Source of the DNA: Candidatus Merdenecus merdavium
GTDB taxonomy: Bacteria; Bacillota; Clostridia; Lachnospirales; Lachnospiraceae
Reading direction: 5' to 3'
Assembly (NCBI GenBank): GCA_018715425.1
Contig: DVLR01000358.1
Coordinates: forward strand, 1 to 7,164
DNA length: 7,164 bases
The position numbers and the translations under genes were made by a program. The notes under the pieces are model-generated. The model had not been told where the DNA came from. It was given only the letters and a program-made list of their open reading frames with translations, and made no database searches. Position 1 is the first letter of the stretch; each line of letters starts with the position of its first letter. This document shows, piece by piece, positions 1 through 5,389 of this stretch.

Positions 1-86
1 AATATATCGTAAAGCTTGAAACAGAAAATGCAAAGTTGCGTAAGGAAATAAATCAGTTAAGAGCGATGATATATGAGAAAAAGTAA
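1..86 (+). CDS. 3' end of an unidentified gene with a coiled-coil-like tail (partial)
   Basis: Only one + strand frame stays open from the window edge. It begins with a full codon at position 3 and ends at TAA 84-86. The 27 visible residues are strongly charged, with hydrophobic residues spaced roughly as in a heptad repeat (KLETENAKLRKEINQLRAMI), which suggests a C-terminal coiled coil. Such tails occur in small mobile-element proteins, for example accessory proteins of Tn554-type transposons, but 27 residues cannot identify a family. The gene lies upstream of the DUF6870-like gene in the same direction and may share its transcript. It could also be a chance open frame, although its composition looks coding. 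Confidence 0.45.
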   Translation, partial: YIVKLETENAKLRKEINQLRAMIYEKK

Positions 87-89
87 CTG

Positions 90-110
90 TTCGGGGACAG
101 TGTCCCCGAA
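90..110. repeat. Perfect 10-bp inverted repeat, 1-nt centre
   Basis: Arms TTCGGGGACA (90-99) and TGTCCCCGAA (101-110) are exact reverse complements around a single G at 100. The site is 3 nt after the upstream stop codon. It is far more GC-rich than its surroundings. No T-run follows on the + strand (GAAGAAATG), so it is not a canonical intrinsic terminator. On the minus strand the palindrome is followed by an A-rich region rather than a strong T-tract. It may be a dispersed palindromic repeat, a protein-binding dyad or an mRNA-end stabiliser; the sequence does not decide. Confidence 0.85.
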
Positions 111-126
111 GAAGAAATGTAGTGTT

Positions 127-147
127 TCCGGGGCTTTAAGCCCTGGG
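127..147 (+). other. Imperfect hairpin in the leader of the DUF6870-like gene
   Basis: GGGCT (131-135) pairs perfectly with AGCCC (139-143) across a TTA loop. The stem extends outward as G130-T144 wobble, C129-G145, C128-G146 and T127-G147 wobble, giving about nine pairs in RNA. It ends 16 nt before the AGGAGG ribosome binding site of the next gene. The downstream sequence has only four Ts inside GAGTTTTAAA, so termination is doubtful. It could be a leader structure that tunes translation or mRNA stability. Confidence 0.5.
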
Positions 148-178
148 TACACGAGTTTTAAACAGGAGGATTAAAAGA

Positions 179-430
179 ATGGATAATTTACGAAAAGAAG
201 AATTAGAAAAAATGAAAAATGTAGATGTCCGAACAGTAGATAAAAGTACGCTTGTGGATATTGAAACAGTTGAGATTGATACAAGCTTACCAGAACAAGA
301 GCGGATGAAACAATTTTTAGAACAGGTTAAAAATCCTTATTGCTATATGTCACATGGAATTGTTGTAAAAGTATCTTTTGCAGGAAAGGACACATTAAGT
401 GACTGCCTGGCAAGATGTCTTTCATTTTAA
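179..430 (+). CDS. DUF6870-like small mobile-element protein, 83 aa
   Basis: The start is ATG 179 with AGGAGG at 164-169, a 9-nt spacer. The protein is small, soluble-looking and mostly acidic in its first half. From memory it resembles the DUF6870 family of Clostridial conjugative elements: a K-NVD-RTVDKSTLVDI block at residues 12-28, an LPEQER segment at 38-43, then an NPYCY motif followed by a VVKVSFA strand and a short C-terminal helix. The biochemical role of this family is not known to me. There is no signal peptide or membrane segment. A 129-nt gap separates it from the recombinase run downstream, and it points the same way. The family call rests on recalled sequence style, not on a search; that it is a real gene is well supported by the ribosome binding site and composition. 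Confidence 0.72.
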   Translation: MDNLRKEELEKMKNVDVRTVDKSTLVDIETVEIDTSLPEQERMKQFLEQVKNPYCYMSHGIVVKVSFAGKDTLSDCLARCLSF

Positions 431-439
431 AAAATGGTA

Positions 440-468
440 TGGAAAATAACCAAGAAATATGATATGAT
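440..468 (+). promoter_or_regulatory. Weak candidate sigma-A promoter for the recombinase run
   Basis: TGGAAA (440-445, 4 of 6 matches to TTGACA) is separated by exactly 17 nt from TATGAT (463-468, 5 of 6 matches to TATAAT). Transcription would start near 475, about 85 nt before the first recombinase start codon. The -35 match is poor, and AT-rich sequence produces such pairs by chance. The left arm of the 448/508 inverted repeat lies in the spacer, so a protein bound there could influence this promoter. Confidence 0.33.
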
Positions 469-518
469 GGACTTGGGTCAAAAATTAAAGCATTCAAGAA
501 GCCATTGATTTCTTGGTT
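448..518. repeat. Inverted repeat, 11-bp arms, 49-nt spacer
   Basis: AACCAAGAAAT (448-458) is an exact reverse complement of ATTTCTTGGTT (508-518). The arm centres are 60 bp apart. Pairing does not extend beyond the arms on either side. The repeat lies directly upstream of the first recombinase gene and flanks the candidate -10 element. It could be an operator pair, a recombinase-binding site or a long-loop RNA stem. The arms are AT-rich, but an 11-bp exact match within about 130 bp is unlikely to be purely accidental. Confidence 0.6.
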
Positions 519-542
519 TACAGCTGAAAAGCTAGTAAATTT

Positions 543-548
543 AGGAGG
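543..548 (+). promoter_or_regulatory. Ribosome binding site of first recombinase, long spacer
   Basis: AGGAGG is a full Shine-Dalgarno match located 11 nt before ATG 560. The spacer is longer than the usual 6-9 nt. No better start codon lies closer: the GTG at 552 is in a frame that stops within a few codons. This supports ATG 560 as the start. Confidence 0.7.
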
Positions 549-559
549 TCAGTGGTTTT

Positions 560-2212
560 ATGTATTTAAATAATCAAAATTCATATTTAACAGCGCAATA
601 CTTGAGACTTTCCCAGGAAGATGGAGATAAAGAGGAAAGTAATAGTATTCGCAATCAAAGAGATCTGATTTCAGATTTCGTAGCACAACATAGTGATATC
701 AAGATAGTAGATGAGTATGTTGACGATGGTTACAGTGGCGCAAATTTTGAACGTCCTGCTTTTCAGAAGATGATTGAAGATATTAAAAAGCAGAAAATCA
801 ACTGTATCATCGTGAAAGACTTATCGAGATTAGGAAGAAACTACATTGAAACCGGAAAATATCTAGAGAAGATTTTTCCTTTTCTGGGTGTACGCTTTAT
901 TTCTATTACTGATAATTATGATAGTGCTAACGAGTCGGGAGATTTGGATCAAATCATAGTCCCATTTAAGAATCTTATTAATGATGCTTATTGTCGGGAT
1001 ATTTCACTAAAAGTTAGAAGTCAATTTGAAGTAAAAAGAAAAAATGGAAAGTATATAGGAAGCTTTGCAATGTACGGCTATTGTAAAGATCCTGCCGACA
1101 AGAATCATCTAATCGTGGATGAGTATGCAGCTGAGATTGTGCAGCTTATATTCAATATGAAATTAGATGGATATAGTCCCCAGCATATAGCGGATAAACT
1201 GAATGAGATGCAGGTACTAACGCCATTGGAATATAAACTGATGTGTGGAATGAAATTCAATGGAGGTTTTCGTTCAAAATTGAATCCTCAATGGACACCG
1301 GTTACCGTTATTCGTGTGTTGACGGATGAGACATATACCGGGATGGTTGTTCAGGGAAAATCTAAAAAAATAAATTATAAAGTAAAACAGAGTGTGCCTG
1401 TATCGAAAGAAAACTGGTTTAGAGTTCCTGATATGCACGAAGCGATTGTTCCAAAATCTATTTTTTATAGTGTACAAAGATTGATGGAATTGGACACTCG
1501 TACCGCACCAAACCAGGAGTCAGTGCATCCGTTTTCGGGGATTGTAAAGTGCTGTGATTGTGGACAGAACATGATTCGTCGTTCAGCAACAAAAAATGGA
1601 AAAAAGTATTATTACTATCATTGCTCTACTTCTAAAAATAGAAAAGGGTGCAGTTCTCATCTGATTAATTCAGAAAATCTGGAAAAGGCAGTATTGAATA
1701 GTATTCGTAATCAGATTGAATTGTTAGTTGATGCCAAGGAGGTTGTTGGAAAAGTTACTGTGTCAGCAATGAATGGTCGGGGAATGAAAATCATAAATAC
1801 ACAGATGAAGTCTTTAGAAGCAGAGATAAATCGCTATGGTGCTCTGAAAGCAAAACTGTATCAGGATCGGGTTGAACAAATTGTATCCGAAGAGGAGTAC
1901 GGGGAAATAAGTGAACGTTTTACAAAGAAAATAAACGATATCCGAAAATCATATACAGAGCTTGAAAAGAAAAAGGAAAGAAAACTTTCAAATGGGGTAT
2001 CTCCGCAGGAGTGGTATGAAAAATTTGAACAGTATGAGAATGTACAGTCTTTAGATAGGAAGATGATTATTACACTGGTCGAAAAAATTGTTGTTTATTC
2101 AAAGGATAAGATAGAAGTTCACTTTAACTATGCTGATGAGATGCAAGAAATGATGGAATATGCTGCAGAGCAAAGAGAATCTCTGGAAGGGAAAGAGAGG
2201 TGTGCTGTATGA
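560..2212 (+). CDS. Large serine recombinase 1, complete, 550 aa
   Basis: Predicted site-specific DNA recombinase that cuts via a serine-DNA linkage. The resolvase-type catalytic domain spans about residues 12-155, with the nucleophile S18 in YLRLS, the loop GYSGANFERP (57-66) and the arginines R90 and R93 in DLSRLGR (87-93). A recombinase DNA-binding domain follows (about 170-310), containing YGY (172-174), the WTPVTVIRVL helix (245-254) and MHEAIV (292-297). The zinc ribbon has C331-x2-C334 and C355-x8-C364. A charged, coiled-coil-like stretch covers about 410-475, and the C-terminus carries IEVHF (518-522). Length fits the family. It is the first gene of a four-recombinase run and its stop overlaps the next start. 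All catalytic residues visible to me are present, so it should be active. Its target sequence cannot be read from the gene. Confidence 0.95.
   Translation: MYLNNQNSYLTAQYLRLSQEDGDKEESNSIRNQRDLISDFVAQHSDIKIVDEYVDDGYSGANFERPAFQKMIEDIKKQKINCIIVKDLSRLGRNYIETGKYLEKIFPFLGVRFISITDNYDSANESGDLDQIIVPFKNLINDAYCRDISLKVRSQFEVKRKNGKYIGSFAMYGYCKDPADKNHLIVDEYAAEIVQLIFNMKLDGYSPQHIADKLNEMQVLTPLEYKLMCGMKFNGGFRSKLNPQWTPVTVIRVLTDETYTGMVVQGKSKKINYKVKQSVPVSKENWFRVPDMHEAIVPKSIFYSVQRLMELDTRTAPNQESVHPFSGIVKCCDCGQNMIRRSATKNGKKYYYYHCSTSKNRKGCSSHLINSENLEKAVLNSIRNQIELLVDAKEVVGKVTVSAMNGRGMKIINTQMKSLEAEINRYGALKAKLYQDRVEQIVSEEEYGEISERFTKKINDIRKSYTELEKKKERKLSNGVSPQEWYEKFEQYENVQSLDRKMIITLVEKIVVYSKDKIEVHFNYADEMQEMMEYAAEQRESLEGKERCAV
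2195..2200 (+). promoter_or_regulatory. Ribosome binding site of second recombinase-like gene
   Basis: GAGAGG lies 8 nt upstream of ATG 2209, which overlaps the preceding TGA stop as ATGA. An alternative GTG start at 2200 in the same frame would use GGAAGGG (2185-2191) and add three residues. The ATG with its stop-start overlap is preferred because that arrangement is typical of translational coupling. Confidence 0.6.
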
Positions 2213-3753
2213 GGTGCGTAAGCTATACAAAGCGGTATTCCTGTTTCACTGAAAAGGATATTCCGGCGAATGTTATTCTGGAACAAAATAAGCATATTAA
2301 TGAGTTTGTTGTCAGTCATGGATGGAAGGTGGTAAAGAAATACTATGAACGAAAAGATGGTCAAGAAGCAGAAGATGCATTTTTGAGAATGAAAGCGGAT
2401 GGATTGGCAAGAAAATTTGAATGTGTGGTTGTTGATTCGATTTTTCGATGTGGCAAAAATCCGGCATATGCAGAGGATTTATTTGGAAAGGTATTCTGGC
2501 CTGCTGGAATTCATTTTGCTGTTGTGGAGGATAATATTTGCTCTATGGATATGACGAGCGATGAAGTTTCGGAATATCTGGTTAGAAAGAGAGAAGAGTA
2601 CTATGATTTTTTTAGGCAATCTCACATTACAAAGTTCAATGAAAAAAGGGTGTATGAGAGATACGGTTATCACTCCACAATGAATGGAAACATTCAGCAG
2701 ATGGAAATAGACATGCAAGTGAAGCCTATTATTGAAAATATTTTTGACATGGCAGATGAGGGAAATAGTATTTCAGTTATCGTAAAATTTTTAAATGAGA
2801 GCGGTATTGAATCGAGGACAGCATACTTAAAACGTAATAATATGCTTAAGCGAAAAAATACAAATGATCGTTGGACATCATCGGGGGTAAGAGATGTTCT
2901 GGTGAACAGAATGTATATAGGTGAATGGGAAAGGACGGTTAATGGAAAAAAGGTAGCTATACATTGCCCTGCGATTATTGAGAGGAAACAGTTTGACAGG
3001 GTTCAGCAAGGACTTACAGCAAGAGCACCTGTTGCAAGCAAGACACATGCTCCGGCAAAGGCGAATCCATTTGCAAAGAAAATAACGGATAGGGATTCCG
3101 GTTATCCTTTGATGATTTATACTCATCCAAAGTTAAAGAAAAAAATATTTCGATTTAAGTACCCAAAACCTGCTGAAATCTTTTATGAAAAAGCATTCAT
3201 AAAATATGAAACGGTAGTGAATAAAGTAAAAAATGCTATTCAAGATGAAAGAGCCAAAGCGGAATGGGCATTAACAATGTTAGATACAGAAGAAGGCAAA
3301 ATGCAAAGAGACGCGCAGCTGGATAGTTTTAGAAAGCAGGCAAAGAAAATCACAGATCGAATGTCCGAGGTATGCAACGAAAATGTTCAGATATATCAAA
3401 AATATGAGAATAATGAAATATCAGAATTGGATTTTTTAGATAAGCAAAAACATAACAATTCTATATTTGAAAAATATGATAAGGAATTACAGAAAGTCAT
3501 GGAGTCAATCAAAGTTGTGCAAAAGACTTTTAGTAATGAAAATCTTTGGATAGCAAAATATGCAAATGCTGTCGTAGAAGATGCTATTTCTTCGACTCAA
3601 GTGAATGAATGGATTGACAGTGTTGATATCGTTCGTTTCGAATCTGTGGAAGTGCATTTTAAAGAACAGGATTGGTTTCATAAATTACCGGTAGAGTGGT
3701 TTGTGAATTTGGGGATGGAGGAACAGACATGGCACGAAAAAGTAGAAGAATAG
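2209..3753 (+). CDS. Degenerate large serine recombinase-like protein 2, 514 aa
   Basis: This protein has the same layout as its neighbours but an altered active site. The N-terminal domain retains RYS (R9, S11) in the place of RLS, and R80 in DSIFRCGK in the place of DLSRLGR, where the final arginine is K83. The GYSGxNFxRP loop is replaced by a shorter DGQEAEDAF (50-58) with no equivalent arginine. The recombinase domain is recognisable: RYGY (151-154), WTSSGVRDVL (222-231), AIIERKQFDRVQ (255-266). The zinc-ribbon cysteines are gone: D294 and S297 occupy the expected first pair, and no second pair exists. A coiled-coil region (about 335-440) and the terminal VEVHF (480-484) are kept. The frame is intact over its full length and overlaps both neighbours. 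I infer a conserved accessory or DNA-binding partner with weak or no strand-cleavage activity. Decay of a former enzyme is the alternative. Confidence 0.88.
   Translation: MRCVSYTKRYSCFTEKDIPANVILEQNKHINEFVVSHGWKVVKKYYERKDGQEAEDAFLRMKADGLARKFECVVVDSIFRCGKNPAYAEDLFGKVFWPAGIHFAVVEDNICSMDMTSDEVSEYLVRKREEYYDFFRQSHITKFNEKRVYERYGYHSTMNGNIQQMEIDMQVKPIIENIFDMADEGNSISVIVKFLNESGIESRTAYLKRNNMLKRKNTNDRWTSSGVRDVLVNRMYIGEWERTVNGKKVAIHCPAIIERKQFDRVQQGLTARAPVASKTHAPAKANPFAKKITDRDSGYPLMIYTHPKLKKKIFRFKYPKPAEIFYEKAFIKYETVVNKVKNAIQDERAKAEWALTMLDTEEGKMQRDAQLDSFRKQAKKITDRMSEVCNENVQIYQKYENNEISELDFLDKQKHNNSIFEKYDKELQKVMESIKVVQKTFSNENLWIAKYANAVVEDAISSTQVNEWIDSVDIVRFESVEVHFKEQDWFHKLPVEWFVNLGMEEQTWHEKVEE
3717..3721 (+). 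promoter_or_regulatory. Ribosome binding site setting the third recombinase start
   Basis: GGAGG lies 7 nt before ATG 3729, inside the end of the second gene. An upstream in-frame GTG at 3696 would add 11 residues but has no comparable ribosome binding site at the right distance. ATG 3729 is therefore chosen, giving a 25-nt overlap with the preceding gene. Confidence 0.75.
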
Positions 3754-5387
3754 ACAAGCCCCTTGATACCTTGGCTGATAATAAATCCATTGTCTTAAAC
3801 AAGCATTCTTCTTTGGCAACTGCAGCATATGTCAGATTATCAGTTGAGAAAGATACGGATGATAGTATCGAAACACAGATAGCCATGTTGAAGCAATTTA
3901 TAGAAGGACACAAGGAACTGGAATTAACCGATGTATATGCAGACAATGGTTTCTCGGGAACTAATTTTGATAGACCTGAGTTTAGCAGGTTGATGGATGA
4001 TGCCAGAACAGGAAGAATACAGTGTATTGTTGTAAAGGATTTATCACGTTTTGGACGAGATTTTTTGGAAACAGGATATTACATTGAGACTCTATTACCG
4101 AATCTGAACATTCGCTTTATTTCCGTCAATGACGAGTTTGACAGTGCCAGGGAAGAAGATAGAAATAGTCTTGCAATTCCTATAAAAAATCTGATTAATG
4201 AAATGTATGCAAAAGATATCTCGAAAAAACGTAGTGTAGCAGATGAAATCCGAATGCGTAGTGGACAATATACAATTGGCAGAAGTATTTATGGATATAA
4301 AGTGGATAAAGAGCAGAATTGTTTTGTAGAGAATCCAGACACTGCACCATATGTAAGATTGATTTTTCGGTGGCACTGGAATGGGGTGAGTCCAAAGGAT
4401 ATTGCGGAACGCCTGGAGTTGCTAGGAGTTATGACTCCTTCGACATATAAGATTGTAGTAGAGCAAAATGAAGTTATGGATGAGGAAGATAGATGGACAG
4501 CACCAATGGTGCGGGAGATTCTAAAGAATCAGTCGTATATTGGAAATCGAGTACAGGGAAAGCGCAAATCAGCATTGTATAAAAATCAGAAAGAACATCC
4601 AGTGGAAGAAGAAAAATGGATCATACACTACAATGTACATCAGCCGCTTGTTTCTAGTCCAGAATATGTTGGTATTAAAAAAACATTTGCAGAAGTGAAA
4701 ATAAAGCGAAAACGAAGAATTGAAGAATTAGAAAAAGACAGAGAACATTTGCATGACAGTTTTCCGAGTATGGTTCGCTGTATGGAATGCGATAGAACAA
4801 TGCATTATATTCGGTACGCACATAGCGAAAAAAAGAGAGACTACAAAGATGGTGCCTTCTATAAGTGTAAAGTTGTACGTGGAAGTGCTAACTGTAATCA
4901 GATTGTACATGAAGATTTTTTGAAAATTGTTGTTATGGATCAAATCCAGATGCTCATTCAAAATATGTGTGATAAAAAAGAAGTCATTAAGAAGATGCAG
5001 TGCGGAAAACAAGACAATTCTTTGCTAAATAAAATAGATCGTATAAATGAAAAAAGCGCAGCTCTTTATGAAAATTATGCAGAAGGTATTATAGATGTGG
5101 ATGAGTTCATTTGCTTAAAGGAACAGTATGCCACCGAAAAAGAAAATCTGCTGGAACAACAGAAACGGGTAGAAGAACGCTTTCGTAATATGAAAAAAAA
5201 CATGGACGAGTTTTTAAATATGGAGAAAAGGTTTGAACAGTACATAGGTGATAGGACATTCAATGAGAAATTAATTCGTGAGTTAGTTGATTGTATTTAT
5301 GTGAGTTCAGAAGGGGTAATAGAGGTAAGGTTTAAATGTGATGATGTGTTTTTGAAAATTGCTGAAGGGGCGGAAATGGAGGTGTGA
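3729..5387 (+). CDS. Large serine recombinase 3, complete, 552 aa
   Basis: Predicted active serine site-specific recombinase. The catalytic domain begins later than in its neighbours: the nucleophile is S38 in YVRLS, after a basic and polar extension of about 30 residues starting MARKSRR. GFSGTNFDRP (74-83) and DLSRFGR (104-110, R107 and R110) are intact. The recombinase domain includes IYGY (187-190), WTAPMVREIL (256-265), YIGNRVQGKRK (270-280) and VHQPLV (303-308). The zinc ribbon has C351-x2-C354 and C380-x8-C389, with the same second-pair spacing as recombinase 1. A coiled-coil region follows (about 430-500) containing YAEGIIDVDEF (450-460), then IEVRF (531-535). The gene starts within the second gene and ends 2 nt before the fourth. 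Target specificity is unknown. Confidence 0.95.
   Translation: MARKSRRIDKPLDTLADNKSIVLNKHSSLATAAYVRLSVEKDTDDSIETQIAMLKQFIEGHKELELTDVYADNGFSGTNFDRPEFSRLMDDARTGRIQCIVVKDLSRFGRDFLETGYYIETLLPNLNIRFISVNDEFDSAREEDRNSLAIPIKNLINEMYAKDISKKRSVADEIRMRSGQYTIGRSIYGYKVDKEQNCFVENPDTAPYVRLIFRWHWNGVSPKDIAERLELLGVMTPSTYKIVVEQNEVMDEEDRWTAPMVREILKNQSYIGNRVQGKRKSALYKNQKEHPVEEEKWIIHYNVHQPLVSSPEYVGIKKTFAEVKIKRKRRIEELEKDREHLHDSFPSMVRCMECDRTMHYIRYAHSEKKRDYKDGAFYKCKVVRGSANCNQIVHEDFLKIVVMDQIQMLIQNMCDKKEVIKKMQCGKQDNSLLNKIDRINEKSAALYENYAEGIIDVDEFICLKEQYATEKENLLEQQKRVEERFRNMKKNMDEFLNMEKRFEQYIGDRTFNEKLIRELVDCIYVSSEGVIEVRFKCDDVFLKIAEGAEMEV
5378..5382 (+). promoter_or_regulatory. Ribosome binding site setting the fourth recombinase start
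   Basis: GGAGG lies 7 nt before ATG 5390. A GTG at 5384 in the same frame is only 1 nt from this site, which is too close for initiation. ATG 5390 is therefore preferred, leaving a 2-nt gap after the TGA of the third recombinase. Confidence 0.75.
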
Positions 5388-5389
5388 GT

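Noticed and set aside
90..110. Intrinsic transcription terminator after the upstream gene
   Set aside because: The stem is strong but the + strand sequence after it is GAAGAAATG, with no T-tract.
434..508. Short + strand open frame from ATG 434 (24 codons)
   Set aside because: There is no ribosome binding site, it is very short and it overlaps the candidate promoter; nothing supports translation.
522..533. AGCT-GAAA-AGCT mini-hairpin before the first recombinase
   Set aside because: Only four pairs, expected by chance at this length, although it lies 9 nt upstream of the ribosome binding site.
2200..2208. GTG at 2200 as start of the second recombinase-like gene
   Set aside because: ATG 2209 forms a classical ATGA overlap and has a ribosome binding site at 8 nt; GTG 2200 is possible but less typical.
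3696..3728. GTG at 3696 as start of the third recombinase
   Set aside because: No good ribosome binding site precedes it, while GGAGG sits 7 nt before ATG 3729.
2209..3753. Second recombinase as a frameshifted pseudogene
   Set aside because: The frame is open for 514 codons, distal motifs remain in register and both ends overlap neighbours in the usual coupled way; the changes are substitutions and a short loop deletion, not frame breaks.
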